A stretch of 44,922 nt of DNA from an uncultured Cellulosilyticum sp. (lineage in GTDB: Bacteria > Bacillota > Clostridia > Lachnospirales > Cellulosilyticaceae). The notes under the pieces were generated by a model. That model ran no database searches, was not told the DNA's origin, and worked only from the letters and a program-made list of their open reading frames with translations. The stretch lies in NCBI GenBank assembly GCA_934725855.1, contig CAKVCL010000027.1, positions 1 to 44,922 on the forward strand. The letters are read 5' to 3'. Each line of letters opens with the position of its first letter. Position 1 is the first letter of the stretch. Made by a program: the position numbers and the translations under genes. Positions 27,076-37,101 of this stretch are shown piece after piece.

Positions 27076-28254
27076 TTATTGGTTTGCTTTAACAACTTCT
27101 TCCCAAAGTGGAGACATATCTCTCATTCTTTGAACAATGCCTGGCATGACTTCGATAACCTTATCTATTTCTTCTTCTGTGTTTTGACTACCTAATGTGA
27201 AGCGGATTGAACCATGAGCCTTCTCATGTGGAATGCCAATCGCTAAAAGCACATGTGAAGGATCTAATGAACCAGATGTACAAGCTGAACCACTTGAACC
27301 TGCAATGCCATTCATATCTAATAATAAAAGTAAAGATTCCCCTTCTACATATTGCACACCGATATTACTATTATTTGCTAAACGCATCGTTGGATGCCCA
27401 TTTAATTTGGTATAAGGAATCGCTTCTAAAATGCCATGAATTAATTTATCTCTAAGTTTTGTCATTTTTTCAATCTTAGCCTCAAAATCTGTATAAGCAA
27501 GTTCCATAGCTTTAGCAAGTCCTACGATACCAGGTACGTTTTCTGTTCCTGCACGACGTCCTCTTTCTTGTGCACCACCATGAATAAGGTTTTCAATTTT
27601 AAGTCCACGTCTAATATAAAGTACACCCATTCCTTTTGGTCCATTAATTTTGTGGCCTGATAAAGAAAGTAAATCAATATTTTGCTCATTGACATCAATT
27701 CTAACTTGACCGACTGCTTGAACCGCATCTGTATGGAAAGGAATTTTATGGGCTTTCGCAATGGCACCAATTTCTTTAATTGGATTAATCGTTCCAATTT
27801 CATTATTGGCATACATAATTGAAATTAAAATCGTGGTGTCTTTAATTGCTTTTTCTACATCCTCAGGATGTACCATACCATATTCATCTACATCTAAGTA
27901 AGTCACTTCAAAACCGTTTTTCTCTAAGAATTCACAGGTATGAAGTACCGCATGATGTTCAATTTTAGTTGTGATGATATGATTTCCTTTGGCTTTATTG
28001 GCATAAGCAATGCCTTTAATTGCCCAGTTATCAGCTTCAGAGCCACCACTTGTAAAGAAGATTTCGTTGGCTTTTGCACCTAGGACATTTGCAATGCTTT
28101 CTCTTGCATCATCAATTGCTTTTTTGTTCATTTGAGCGATTTGGTAAACGCTTGATGGATTGCCAAAGCTCTCTGTAAAGTAAGGTAACATTGCATCAAC
28201 TACTTCTTTACGTACAGGTGTCGTTGCTGCATTATCTAAATAAATTTTTTCCAT
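27076..28254 (-). CDS. iscS: Cysteine desulfurase IscS/NifS
   Basis: The 392-residue PLP enzyme takes sulfur from cysteine for the scaffold IscU and for MnmA. Motifs: YLDNAATTPVRKEV, EIFFTSGGSEADNWAIKG, HHAVLHTCEFL, the PLP lysine in SLSGHKINGPKG, GRRAGTENVPGIVG, and the persulfide cysteine in SGSACTSGSLDPSHVLLAIG (group I loop). The N-terminal MEKIYLDNAATT and the length match NifS-like clostridial enzymes. Preceded by AAGGAGGTAAAGAC and 20 bases downstream of iscR. Confidence 0.97.
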   Translation of the reverse strand: MEKIYLDNAATTPVRKEVVDAMLPYFTESFGNPSSVYQIAQMNKKAIDDARESIANVLGAKANEIFFTSGGSEADNWAIKGIAYANKAKGNHIITTKIEHHAVLHTCEFLEKNGFEVTYLDVDEYGMVHPEDVEKAIKDTTILISIMYANNEIGTINPIKEIGAIAKAHKIPFHTDAVQAVGQVRIDVNEQNIDLLSLSGHKINGPKGMGVLYIRRGLKIENLIHGGAQERGRRAGTENVPGIVGLAKAMELAYTDFEAKIEKMTKLRDKLIHGILEAIPYTKLNGHPTMRLANNSNIGVQYVEGESLLLLLDMNGIAGSSGSACTSGSLDPSHVLLAIGIPHEKAHGSIRFTLGSQNTEEEIDKVIEVMPGIVQRMRDMSPLWEEVVKANQ

Positions 28255-28274
28255 GTCTTTACCTCCTTAAGGTC

Positions 28275-28724
28275 TTATATATAATAAATTTGTGCTGAGT
28301 TTTCATTAATTTTTTCGTAATCTGCCATGAGTTGATCTAATGTAATATTATCTACAACTTTATCAATACTGTCTCTAATCTTCTCCCATACAGACTTTGT
28401 GACACATTTTCCATCTAAAGCACAATGTACCACATTATCTTTACAGGTACAGTCTGTTGGAGCTAGTGACCCTTCTAAAGCACGCAAAATTTCACCAATT
28501 GTAATTTCACTAGGGTCTTTTGCTAGTGCATAACCACCTTGTGCACCTCTTGTGCTAACGACTAACTGATGTTTTTTAAGTAATGCCATAAGTTGCTCTA
28601 GGTAGTTTTCTGACATTGAAAGTCTCTCTGCTATGCTTTTTAGAGATACTTGCCTTTCCTTGGAATAAACCCCTAAGTCAACCATAGCTTGAAGACCATA
28701 TCGTCCTTTTGTTGATAATCGCAT
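28275..28724 (-). CDS. iscR: Rrf2 family regulator IscR
   Basis: The 149-residue regulator has an N-terminal winged helix (MRLSTKGRYGLQAMVDLGVY, LKSIAERLSMSENYLEQLM, STRGAQGGYALAK) and the three cluster cysteines of IscR-type proteins in CTCKDNVVHCALDGKC, so it should sense Fe-S status through a [2Fe-2S] cluster. I choose the ATG at 28724 because GGAGGTGAAGACG precedes it. It heads the operon iscR-iscS-iscU-mnmA. The promoter upstream carries two inverted repeats, one between the -35 and -10 boxes, as expected for autorepression. Confidence 0.93.
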   Translation of the reverse strand: MRLSTKGRYGLQAMVDLGVYSKERQVSLKSIAERLSMSENYLEQLMALLKKHQLVVSTRGAQGGYALAKDPSEITIGEILRALEGSLAPTDCTCKDNVVHCALDGKCVTKSVWEKIRDSIDKVVDNITLDQLMADYEKINENSAQIYYI

Positions 28725-28737
28725 CGTCTTCACCTCC

Positions 28738-28800
28738 AATTCCTACTTTATTGCTAGGAATTACATTTCCTAGCATAACACTAGGAATTAGGTTTGTCAA
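28738..28800 (-). promoter_or_regulatory. isc operon promoter with two inverted-repeat operators
   Basis: On the minus strand TTGACA (28795-28800), a 17-base spacer and TATGCT (28772-28777) form a sigma-A promoter. Inverted repeat one, TTCCTAG-N7-CTAGGAA (28767-28787), covers the -10 box and spacer. Inverted repeat two, AATTCCTA-N9-TAGGAATT (28738-28762), lies between the transcription start and the ribosome binding site. The shared core is TTCCTA. Binding of IscR at both is inferred from position. Confidence 0.8.
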
Positions 28801-28879
28801 CCATTAGCTTCACTCTATTTTACGACGTCTATTCTAATTATATTCTATTTGCCTTATTCTCCTTTTCCTTTTTCTATAA

Positions 28880-28927
28880 ATAGGATTAACCCCCTTACAG
28901 ACTTATCTATAAGGGGGTTAATCCTAT
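28880..28927. repeat. Perfect 18-bp inverted repeat
   Basis: ATAGGATTAACCCCCTTA (28880-28897) and TAAGGGGGTTAATCCTAT (28910-28927) are perfect arms with a 12-base loop. Neither strand has a T-tract after the stem, so it is not an ordinary terminator. It stands about 80 bases upstream of the isc promoter. Confidence 0.8.
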
Positions 28928-29043
28928 GAGTGATTTATATCAGTCAATATGCATAGTTAAAAAAAATCTCGCATATATCTAATAATGGTTAAGAAAAATT
29001 TATTCATAAATGAGCCTAGGACTTAATAATAATATATTTAAAA

Positions 29044-29285
29044 TATACTACCATTAAGTGACTTCTACGCATCTTACCGGTATTAGGTGCGTTAGGGCAA
29101 TCTTTTGTATCATTGCTTAGCATGTAAGTCCTTTGCTCATTATTTTACGAAATATTCATGTCATCCCTTCTAAATGGAATGCCCTTTAAGGTTCCCTTAT
29201 TAGCAAATGGGGAAACTATACCATTTTAACTTGCTATGCTATATACTATGCAGCAAAGTCAAAAGTGTGCTGCTTTTTTGTTTTT
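29044..29285 (+). ncRNA. Candidate structured RNA, possibly 6S-like
   Basis: A possible -10 box TATACT (29044-29049) with a weak TTAATA (29021-29026) 17 bases upstream would start a plus-strand transcript near 29056. It ends at a strong terminator: GCAGCA (29250-29255), TGCTGC (29268-29273), then TTTTTTTG. The 230-nt unit has no good reading frame but has matching helices: GGTAT/ATACC (29080/29218), AGGGCA/TGCCCT (29094/29180) and GTTCCC/GGGAAAC (29191/29210). The nested arms and the segment TAAGTCCTTTGCTC recall Firmicute 6S RNA, but I cannot confirm the family. Confidence 0.4.
29250..29285 (+). terminator. Rho-independent terminator of the candidate RNA
   Basis: GCAGCA and TGCTGC arms with a 12-base loop, followed by TTTTTTTGTTTTT on the plus strand. 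No plus-strand protein gene precedes it, which is the main argument for an RNA gene here. Confidence 0.8.
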
Positions 29286-29460
29286 CCTTTTACTCTACTT
29301 TATGATAGCACAAGCCTATTTTGTGCCACTTTTTTTGACAAAATTTTTCTTTTATCTTGTCACCAATCTTAACGTCTACTCATTGTCCACCTAAAACCAT
29401 GCACTAGAACTTAAACAAAAGGTTTTTTTCGCTTAATGACTAAGCCCTAACAGCGCTATC

Positions 29461-30522
29461 CTACCAAGCAGGGTAGCGCTGTTTCCACGTTTCTGACTCT
29501 TCATAAAAAGTGAGTAAATCAGCTGATAAGCTTTCTATTTCTTTGTGCAGCTCATTTTTCTCAATGAGCTGACTTGGTATCTGATGAATGCCTAAGTAAG
29601 CGCCTAATAGACATCCTGTAATGCCTCCTACGCTATCACTATCTCCACTATGATTGACTCCAAATAAAACTCCTTTTACATAATCTTCTTCGTAACTTAA
29701 TGCCGCATAAATGGCTCTTGCCAGCACAGAATGCGCCTCAAAACCATTTCCTATGCGCTCCATTTTTTCTCTCGTTGGATGACCCTCACCCGCTAACTGC
29801 ATCGCTAAGTCAACGATCCTAATAAGCTCCAAATGGTTTTCTTCTTTTAGCGTTCTTTCTCTTGCTTTTTTTATAGCTTCTTCTAAAGGCTCTTCCAAGA
29901 TAATCTGACTAATGATTTCAGCTAACATACCTGCTGATAAGTACGCTGTAGGATTACCGTGAGTAATCGCAGCAAGCCTTATGGCGGTTTCAAACACCTT
30001 TTCGTTTTCTTCTACTAGACCTACAGGGACCACTCTCATCACACAACCACACCCTAGACTGTCACTAGCCGGATGCTCTAATGTGCCCATGACACCCTTT
30101 CCTAATGAAGTCAAGCAAGTAATACCTGGTTCCCTGTAAGCGTGCATACGTGATACTTTAACCAGCCATCCATCATAATCCTTCTGGCTCCATCTAGCCG
30201 TATGAAGCCCCTGCGTATAAAGCCAACGTAAATAGGCCCTAAACACACAAATCGTCACTTCACTTATCGTTCTTTCCACTTGCTTACGTCTTGCTCTTGC
30301 TTCGCTTCGAATTAACCCTTCAGCTGTAAAAAGCATTAATTGTGTATCATCGGTAATAAGTGCATGCTTATGACCTGGTGGAATAATGTAACCCGTCACA
30401 CCCTCTTTGCCTAGAACCCCCATAACTTGTTCAAATCGCATGTTCTCAATGGGTGCACCTAAGGCATCTCCAATGGCACCTCCCATTAGGGCACCATAAA
30501 AATTTGAAAATGTATGCTTCAT
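29461..30522 (-). CDS. ADP-ribosylglycohydrolase family protein
   Basis: The 353-residue protein belongs to the DraG/ARH fold, which removes ADP-ribose from proteins or small molecules using two Mg/Mn ions. Metal ligands are in the usual places: GGAIGDALGAPIE near the start, LITDDTQLMLFTAEGL at about 57-72, and NHSGDSDSVGGITGCLLGA at about 300. I choose the ATG at 30522 after GGAGGGGTAAA; 18 upstream codons are open without a site. It is monocistronic, and no ADP-ribosyltransferase partner lies nearby. The substrate is unknown. A hairpin (AGCGCTA arms) overlaps the stop codon. Confidence 0.9.
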   Translation of the reverse strand: MKHTFSNFYGALMGGAIGDALGAPIENMRFEQVMGVLGKEGVTGYIIPPGHKHALITDDTQLMLFTAEGLIRSEARARRKQVERTISEVTICVFRAYLRWLYTQGLHTARWSQKDYDGWLVKVSRMHAYREPGITCLTSLGKGVMGTLEHPASDSLGCGCVMRVVPVGLVEENEKVFETAIRLAAITHGNPTAYLSAGMLAEIISQIILEEPLEEAIKKARERTLKEENHLELIRIVDLAMQLAGEGHPTREKMERIGNGFEAHSVLARAIYAALSYEEDYVKGVLFGVNHSGDSDSVGGITGCLLGAYLGIHQIPSQLIEKNELHKEIESLSADLLTFYEESETWKQRYPAW

Positions 30523-30668
30523 TTTACCCCTCCTATTCCCCTTATCCATACCTTCTTGTCCATTTTTTAATAACAATCTCTAACCCTGCCACTTGTGATA
30601 TACACATATTGTCTAATATTTTAGTTTATGCATTTTGTTATCTTATTATCCATTATTTAAAATAAAAA

Positions 30669-30707
30669 GTTGCTGCAATCTTTAGTTTCCTAAAGTTTAC
30701 AACAACT
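30669..30707 (-). terminator. Terminator of the ilv-leu operon
   Basis: A long, slightly imperfect stem (AGTTGCTG...CAACAACT, inner CTTTAG/CTAAAG) lies about 30 bases after the last ilvB gene. The minus-strand transcript continues with TTTTTATTTT. Confidence 0.85.
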
Positions 30708-30734
30708 CTTTTGTCTTCTATATTCTCTTTTATT

Positions 30735-32399
30735 TTATTCTAAAATCATTTGATTGATGGCTGCACCTGGTGCTACCATTGGTAATACTTTTTCATCGAT
30801 ACCAATAAAGCAGTTTAACACAGCTGGTTTATGTGCATTTAACGCTTCTTCTAAGGCTATATTAAACTCTTCTTGGCTATGTATATCGTAGCCTTTAATG
30901 CCATAAGCTTCTGCAAGTAACTTAAAGTCTGGGCCACGGTCTAATGTGGTTTGTGAATAGCGTTTATCATAGAAAGCAGTCTGCCATTGACGAACCATTC
31001 CTAGTGTGGTGTTATTCATCACGATAATAATAACAGGCACATCATAATGGGCAATCGTAGAAAGTTCATTACAGTTCATACGGAAAGAACCATCGCCTGC
31101 AATATGAACCACTTGTTTTTCTGGCTCGCCAAGCTGCGCACCGATACTAGCCCCTGTACCATATCCCATCGTACCAAGCCCACCAGAACTGATATAAGTA
31201 CGTGGTTTTGTATACTCATAGAATTGAGCTGCCCACATTTGGTGTTGCCCTACTTCTGTTGTGATAATTGCCTTACCTTGTGTTTGCTCATAAATATTTT
31301 TCATAATGTACTGAGGACTTAAGTGGTCACCGCTTTGGTAATCATATTTAAAGTCATCTTTCCATCCTTGAATTTGTTTGAGCCACTCTGGATGCTCCTG
31401 TTTTGGAATAAGTGGTAATAATTTATTGAGTATTGCTTTCACATCCCCAACAACGCTTGCACTAGCTGGCACATTCTTACTGATTTCTGCTGGATCGATA
31501 TCAATGTGAATAATAGTAGCATTTGGTGCAAATTTCTTCACATCACTAATCACACGATCACTAAAACGTGCGCCTAACGCAATGAGTAAATCACATTCTG
31601 TTACTCCAAAGTTAGAAGCTTTGCTACCATGCATACCTACAAGCCCTGTAGATAATGGATGTGTTTCTGGAAAAGCGCCAAGTCCCATTAATGAAGTGGC
31701 AACGGGTGCATCTAATTTTTCTGCTAAATGAAGCACTTCCTTATTTGCCCCACTAATAATCACCCCACCACCTGCATAGATCATTGGCTTTTCTGAAACC
31801 TTCATTAAATCTGCTACGACTTGAAGGTCATGATCACAAATCGTATCAACTTGTGGTGTAATCATCTTTGGCATTTCATATTCATAATCATAAAGTGCTG
31901 CTGTAACATCTTTAGGAATATCTACAAGAACAGGTCCTGGTCTACCACTTTGTGCAATATAGAAGGCTTCTCTAAGCGTTTTAGCTAAGTCTTTGACATC
32001 TTTTACAATATAATTATGTTTTGTAATGCACATCGTAATGCCTGTAATATCCACTTCTTGGAAACTGTCTTTTCCAATTAAAGCATTTGGCACTTGACCT
32101 GTAATGGCTACCATTGGCACAGAATCCATATAAGCTGTGGCAATACCTGTTACAAGATTGGTTGCCCCTGGACCAGATGTGGCAATACAAACCCCCACTT
32201 TTCCTGTGGCTCTTGCATAACCATCTGCTGCATGAGAAGCCCCTTGCTCATGAGCGGTTAAAATATGTGTAATACGATCGCTATTTTTATAAAGGGCATC
32301 ATAAATGTTTAGTGCTTGACCACCTGGGTATCCAAATACAGTATCTACCCCTTGTTCAACCAAACATTCTATAATGATTTGAGAACCCGTCATTTTCAT
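30735..32399 (-). CDS. ilvB: Acetolactate synthase large subunit (second copy)
   Basis: The 554-residue ThDP enzyme joins pyruvate with pyruvate or 2-oxobutyrate, the first step to Val/Leu or Ile. Motifs: VFGYPGGQALNIYDAL, catalytic Glu in LTAHEQGASHAADGYARATG, the FAD region with TSLMGLGAFPETHPL and GARFSDRV, and the ThDP-Mg motif HIAGDGSFRMNCNELSTIAHYDVPVIIIVMNN. It is the last gene of the operon, 13 bases after ilvD. It differs clearly from the first copy at 39283-40890 (TAHEQ against VRQEQ; longer by 19 residues), so it is an old paralogue rather than a recent duplicate. It has no small subunit gene of its own nearby. Confidence 0.95.
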   Translation of the reverse strand: MKMTGSQIIIECLVEQGVDTVFGYPGGQALNIYDALYKNSDRITHILTAHEQGASHAADGYARATGKVGVCIATSGPGATNLVTGIATAYMDSVPMVAITGQVPNALIGKDSFQEVDITGITMCITKHNYIVKDVKDLAKTLREAFYIAQSGRPGPVLVDIPKDVTAALYDYEYEMPKMITPQVDTICDHDLQVVADLMKVSEKPMIYAGGGVIISGANKEVLHLAEKLDAPVATSLMGLGAFPETHPLSTGLVGMHGSKASNFGVTECDLLIALGARFSDRVISDVKKFAPNATIIHIDIDPAEISKNVPASASVVGDVKAILNKLLPLIPKQEHPEWLKQIQGWKDDFKYDYQSGDHLSPQYIMKNIYEQTQGKAIITTEVGQHQMWAAQFYEYTKPRTYISSGGLGTMGYGTGASIGAQLGEPEKQVVHIAGDGSFRMNCNELSTIAHYDVPVIIIVMNNTTLGMVRQWQTAFYDKRYSQTTLDRGPDFKLLAEAYGIKGYDIHSQEEFNIALEEALNAHKPAVLNCFIGIDEKVLPMVAPGAAINQMILE

Positions 32400-32411
32400 T
32401 TATGCTTCCTC

Positions 32412-34073
32412 CTAGTCTTTGAATATTGCACCAGTATTTGCTGATGTCACTTGTTTTGCATAACGTGCAAGATAACCTGTTTTAACTTTTGGTTCTGGTT
32501 TTACCCAATTTGCTTTTCTTTCTGCAATGGTTTTTTCATCTACATTTAATGTAATGGTACATTTGTTCATATCAATAGAAATAGAGTCACCATCTTCTAC
32601 AAATGCAATGAGTCCACCTTCAGCTGCTTCTGGTGAAATATGTCCGATACAAGCCCCTCTTGTAGCCCCTGAGAAACGACCATCTGTAATGAGTGCGACA
32701 TCTTTATCAAGTCCCATACCTGCAATACATGAAGTTGGTTCAAGCATTTCTCTCATACCTGGGCCGCCTTTTGGTCCTTCATAACGAATGACTACAATAT
32801 CTCCTTTTTCAATCTTGCCACCTAAGATGGCAGCAGTTGCTTCTTCTTCACTATTAAATACTTTGGCTTTTCCAGTATTGACAAGCATCTCTGGTGCAAC
32901 TGCTGAACGTTTAACCACGCAAGTATTTTCAGCAAGGTTCCCTTTAAGGACAGCTATCCCACCTGTTTGTGAATATGGATTTTCAATTGGACGAATGATT
33001 TCTGGATTTTTATTGACTACTTTTTCTAAGTTTTCTGCAATGGTTTTACCTGTTACCGTCATTAATGAAGTATCTAACAGATTTTTCTTAGTGAGTTCCT
33101 TCATAACAGCTGGTACACCACCTGCGAAATGAAGGTCTTCCATATGGGTTGCACCTGCTGGTGCTAAATGACAAAGGTTAGGGGTATGGTCTGAAATTTC
33201 ATTTGCCATATCTAAATCAATATGAATGCCTGCTTCATGTGCAAGTGCTGGAAGGTGAAGCATGGTATTTGTACTGCAGCCTAATGCCATATCTACAGTT
33301 AGAGCATTACGGAAAGCTTTTTCATTTAAGATATCACAGATTTTAATATCTTTTTCAAGCATATCCATAACTGCCATTCCTGCATATTTAGCTAAGCGAA
33401 TTCTATCAGCAAAAACAGCTGGTGTTGCCCCATTACCTGGAAGTGCAATACCTAATACTTCACACATACAGTTCATACTATTGGCTGTATACATCCCAGA
33501 ACATGAACCACATCCTGGACATGCATGGTCTTCGAATTCTTTTAATTCTTCTTCTGTAATTTTTCCTGCATTATAAGCCCCAACCGCTTCAAATGTTACA
33601 GAAAGATTAGATTTTCTTCCATTTACATTACCAGCAAGCATTGGACCACCACTTACAAGTACAGTTGGTAAATTCATACGTGCTGCACCCATCACCATAC
33701 CTGGTACAATTTTATCGCAGTTTGGAACAAGCACCATCGCATCAAAAGCATGTGCCGTTGCCATACATTCAATAGAGTCTGCAATGAGTTCTCTTGTTAC
33801 AAGAGAATATTTCATACCTTTATGTCCCATAGCAATCCCATCACATACACCAATAGCTGGAATCTCAATAGGTGTTCCACCTGCTAAACGTACACCTGTT
33901 TTAACGGCTTCCGTAATTTTATCCAAATGTGAATGACCTGGCACAATCTCACTTTTTGCAGATACAACGGCAACAAGTGGTCTTTCAATTTCTTCATCAA
34001 TATACCCCATTGCTTTAAATAAAGAACGATGAGGTGTTCTTCCTGCTCCAACTTTTACGCGATCACTATTCAT
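32412..34073 (-). CDS. ilvD: Dihydroxy-acid dehydratase
   Basis: The 553-residue Fe-S dehydratase makes the 2-keto acids of valine and isoleucine. Cluster cysteines are in [34 protein letters not shown] and the preceding region; [16 protein letters not shown] and [25 protein letters not shown] are the conserved C-terminal motifs. It lies between leuB and the second ilvB. Its substrate comes from IlvC, whose gene is not in this operon. Confidence 0.97.
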   Translation of the reverse strand: MNSDRVKVGAGRTPHRSLFKAMGYIDEEIERPLVAVVSAKSEIVPGHSHLDKITEAVKTGVRLAGGTPIEIPAIGVCDGIAMGHKGMKYSLVTRELIADSIECMATAHAFDAMVLVPNCDKIVPGMVMGAARMNLPTVLVSGGPMLAGNVNGRKSNLSVTFEAVGAYNAGKITEEELKEFEDHACPGCGSCSGMYTANSMNCMCEVLGIALPGNGATPAVFADRIRLAKYAGMAVMDMLEKDIKICDILNEKAFRNALTVDMALGCSTNTMLHLPALAHEAGIHIDLDMANEISDHTPNLCHLAPAGATHMEDLHFAGGVPAVMKELTKKNLLDTSLMTVTGKTIAENLEKVVNKNPEIIRPIENPYSQTGGIAVLKGNLAENTCVVKRSAVAPEMLVNTGKAKVFNSEEEATAAILGGKIEKGDIVVIRYEGPKGGPGMREMLEPTSCIAGMGLDKDVALITDGRFSGATRGACIGHISPEAAEGGLIAFVEDGDSISIDMNKCTITLNVDEKTIAERKANWVKPEPKVKTGYLARYAKQVTSANTGAIFKD

Positions 34074-34158
34074 AACGGTTCCCTCTTTTCTTTATATCAA
34101 TGTCTATTACTTATCTTCTTTAATAATTGACATCACTAACATGTCACAATCCTTTTGC

Positions 34159-35241
34159 CTACCCAATGGCGTTTGCAACTAAATCTCCCATTTCTACTGT
34201 GCCAACTTGTTTCATGCCTTCACTCATAATATCACCTGTACGATACCCAGCATCCAGTACACTATTTACTGCTTTTTCAATGGCTACAGCTTCTTTTTCA
34301 AGATTCATAGAGTAACGAAGGAGCATTGCTGCTGAAAGAATGGTAGCCAGTGGATTGGCTTTATTTTGACCTGCAATATCTGGTGCACTACCATGACTTG
34401 GTTCATAAAGCCCCAGTGAATCTTCTCTAAGAGAAGCTGAAGAAAGCATTCCAATAGAACCTGTAATGATGCTGGCTTCATCTGATAAAATATCTCCAAA
34501 AATGTTAGAGGTAATCATGACATCAAATTGTCTTGGATTCGCTACAAGCTGCATCGCTGCATTATCTACATACATAAATGAATACTCTACTTCTGGATAG
34601 TCTGCTGCAACACGTTTAACGACTTCTCTCCAAAGTCTTGAAGATTCTAGTACGTTTGCTTTATCGACTACACAAACACGTTTATCACGTTTCATGGCTG
34701 CATTAAATCCAACTTTAACAATACGTTCAATTTCTCCAACCGTATATTTTTCAAGGTCAGAAGCAAATGTTTTGCTTGGATCTTCCTCGCAAACCACTTT
34801 GTTTCTTTCTCCAAAGTAAATCCCACTTGTTAATTCTCTTACGATTAAGATATCTAAACCATCCCCAACGATTTCTTCTTTAAGAGGGGTTGCAAATTTA
34901 AGTTGTGGATATAAAATAGCAGGGCGAAGATTCGCAAAAAGTCCAAGAGCACTACGAATACCCAGAAGCCCTTTTTCTGGACGATCGCCATTAGGAAGGT
35001 TATCCCATTTAGGTCCCCCTACTGCTCCAAGAAGCACAGCATCTGCTTTTTTGCACGCCTCAATCGTTTCTTGTGGTAATGAACTTCCTGCCTGATCAAT
35101 AGCAGACCCACCAATGAGTTGTTCGTTAAAGTTAAATGTATGTCCATAAACATCAGCTACTTTTTTTAATACTTTGACAGCTTCCTTTACGATATCTGGA
35201 CCAATACCATCTCCAGGAAGGGTTACGATATTATAATTCAT
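34159..35241 (-). CDS. leuB: 3-isopropylmalate dehydrogenase
   Basis: The 360-residue NAD enzyme oxidises and decarboxylates 3-isopropylmalate in leucine synthesis. N-terminal ITL-like [20 protein letters not shown], the substrate motif [56 protein letters not shown], and [24 protein letters not shown] are typical LeuB. It lies 33 bases downstream of leuD in the order leuA-C-D-B. Confidence 0.97.
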   Translation of the reverse strand: MNYNIVTLPGDGIGPDIVKEAVKVLKKVADVYGHTFNFNEQLIGGSAIDQAGSSLPQETIEACKKADAVLLGAVGGPKWDNLPNGDRPEKGLLGIRSALGLFANLRPAILYPQLKFATPLKEEIVGDGLDILIVRELTSGIYFGERNKVVCEEDPSKTFASDLEKYTVGEIERIVKVGFNAAMKRDKRVCVVDKANVLESSRLWREVVKRVAADYPEVEYSFMYVDNAAMQLVANPRQFDVMITSNIFGDILSDEASIITGSIGMLSSASLREDSLGLYEPSHGSAPDIAGQNKANPLATILSAAMLLRYSMNLEKEAVAIEKAVNSVLDAGYRTGDIMSEGMKQVGTVEMGDLVANAIG

Positions 35242-35274
35242 GGATACTTTCTCCTTATCACTCTTTTATTTGGA

Positions 35275-35760
35275 TTATGCTTGTTTAATCTTATTCACTA
35301 ATCCACCCTTTTTAATGATTTCTTGCATAAATGGTGGGAAAGGTTGTGCTTGATAAGATTCACCTTTCGTGACATTGGTGATGACACCTGTATCAAAGTT
35401 GATTTCTACTTCATCGCCCTTTTGAATGCCATCTGCTGCTGCTTCACATTCTAAGATAGGAAGCCCAATATTAATGGCATTGCGATAAAAAATACGAGCA
35501 AAAGTTCTTGCAATCACGCAAGATACACCTGCTTCTTTAATCGCAAGGGGTGCATGTTCACGAGATGAACCACAACCGAAGTTTTTATCTGCTACAATCA
35601 CATCACCTGGTTTAACTTCTTTAACAAAATTTGCATCAATATCTTCCATGCAGTGCATCGCTAGCTCTTTTCCATTAGGTGTATTTAAATAACGTGCTGG
35701 AATAATTACATCTGTATCTACATTATCGCCATAGCGAAAAACTCTACCTTTAGCATTCAT
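35275..35760 (-). CDS. leuD: 3-isopropylmalate dehydratase small subunit
   Basis: The 161-residue swivel subunit pairs with LeuC to isomerise 2- to 3-isopropylmalate. [18 protein letters not shown] and the substrate loop [20 protein letters not shown] are diagnostic. The short length belongs to the archaeal/clostridial LeuD type (about 160-170 residues) rather than the 200-residue E. coli type. It lies 21 bases after leuC. Confidence 0.97.
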   Translation of the reverse strand: MNAKGRVFRYGDNVDTDVIIPARYLNTPNGKELAMHCMEDIDANFVKEVKPGDVIVADKNFGCGSSREHAPLAIKEAGVSCVIARTFARIFYRNAINIGLPILECEAAADGIQKGDEVEINFDTGVITNVTKGESYQAQPFPPFMQEIIKKGGLVNKIKQA

Positions 35761-35781
35761 GTCTTGATTCCTCCCTAAATT

Positions 35782-37047
35782 CTATAATGATTCTGGATTT
35801 GTAATATAGCCTGTTACAGCTGATGCAGCTGCGACTGCTGGACTAGCAAGATAGACTTCTGAATCCACATGTCCCATACGCCCCACAAAGTTACGGTTAG
35901 TCGTTGAAACCGCACGTTCGCCTGCTGCTAAAATGCCCATATGTCCACCAAGACATGGTCCACAAGTAGACGTACTAAATACAGCACCTGCTTCAATTAA
36001 ATCCGTTACAATACCTTCTTTAATCGCATCCAAATAAATTTGTTGTGTCCCAGGGAAAACAATACAACGTACACTAGGATCTACTTTTCTGCCTTTTAAA
36101 ATATCTCTTGCCATTCTAAGGTCTTCTAGACGCCCATTGGTACATGAACCAATAACGACTTGATCAATTTTAACTTCTTTTTCTCCGATTTCATCCACTG
36201 TTTTTGTATTTTCAGGAAGATGTGGGAAAGCAACGGTTGGACGAATTTTAGAAAGATCAATTTCATAAACCGCATCATATTCTGCATCCTCATCTGCTTC
36301 ATAAACCGTATAAGGTTTGGTGCTATGCTCTTTCACATATTGTAAAGTCACATCATCTACTGCAAAAATACCATTTTTAGCTCCTGCTTCAATGGCCATA
36401 TTCGCCATAGCAAGTCTTGAATCCATAGAAAGATTGTGAACCCCTTCACCAACGAATTCCATAGATTTATAGAGTGCACCGTCCACACCAATCATACCAA
36501 TAATATGTAAGATAACATCTTTACCTGATACATACTTTGCTAACGCACCTGTTAAAACAAATTTTAAAGCAGATGGCACTTTAAACCATGCTTTACCTGT
36601 TGCCATGCCTGCCGCCATATCTGTACTACCAATTCCTGTTGAAAAAGCACCTAATGCTCCATAAGTACAAGTATGTGAATCCGCACCAATAATCACATCT
36701 CCTGGTACAGCTAAACCTTTTTCAGGAATCAATGCATGCTCAATCCCCATTTGTCCTACTTCAAAGTAATTGGTAATTTCTTTTTCCTTTGCAAAGTTAC
36801 GAACACATTTACATTGCTCAGCTGCTTTAATATCTTTGTTAGGTGTAAAGTGATCTGGTACTAAAGCAATTTTATCTTTATCAAACACACAATTACAGCC
36901 AATTTTATTAAATTCATTAATCGCTACTGGAGAAGTAATATCATTTCCTAAAACTAAATCTAAGTCTGCTTCAATTAATTGTCCTGCAACAACTTCTTTA
37001 AGTCCCGCATGTGCTGCTAATATTTTTTGAGTCATTGTCATACCCAT
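35782..37047 (-). CDS. leuC: 3-isopropylmalate dehydratase large subunit
   Basis: The 421-residue aconitase-like subunit carries a [4Fe-4S] cluster. Cluster cysteines: [11 protein letters not shown] and [39 protein letters not shown] is the family signature. Length fits the HACN-type LeuC of anaerobes (about 420 residues) rather than the 466-residue proteobacterial type. The start is the ATG at 37047 after GGAGATGAAAGTAAA; ATGs two and four codons later are possible. It follows leuA by 54 bases. Confidence 0.96.
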   Translation of the reverse strand: MGMTMTQKILAAHAGLKEVVAGQLIEADLDLVLGNDITSPVAINEFNKIGCNCVFDKDKIALVPDHFTPNKDIKAAEQCKCVRNFAKEKEITNYFEVGQMGIEHALIPEKGLAVPGDVIIGADSHTCTYGALGAFSTGIGSTDMAAGMATGKAWFKVPSALKFVLTGALAKYVSGKDVILHIIGMIGVDGALYKSMEFVGEGVHNLSMDSRLAMANMAIEAGAKNGIFAVDDVTLQYVKEHSTKPYTVYEADEDAEYDAVYEIDLSKIRPTVAFPHLPENTKTVDEIGEKEVKIDQVVIGSCTNGRLEDLRMARDILKGRKVDPSVRCIVFPGTQQIYLDAIKEGIVTDLIEAGAVFSTSTCGPCLGGHMGILAAGERAVSTTNRNFVGRMGHVDSEVYLASPAVAAASAVTGYITNPESL

Positions 37048-37101
37048 TTTACTTTCATCTCCTTATTTTTCAGTTTCACATCATCTTAAAATTTCTTCTT
37101 T

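Noticed and set aside
27207..27455. Plus-strand frames opposite iscS
   Set aside because: Shadow frames of a highly conserved gene, no start signal.
29461..29500. Hairpin at the end of the ADP-ribosylglycohydrolase gene as a terminator
   Set aside because: The AGCGCTA arms are good, but no T-tract follows on the minus strand, so I did not list it as a terminator.
32788..33576. Two plus-strand frames of over 100 codons opposite ilvD
   Set aside because: Shadows of the conserved ilvD codons; no start signals and no recognisable domain.
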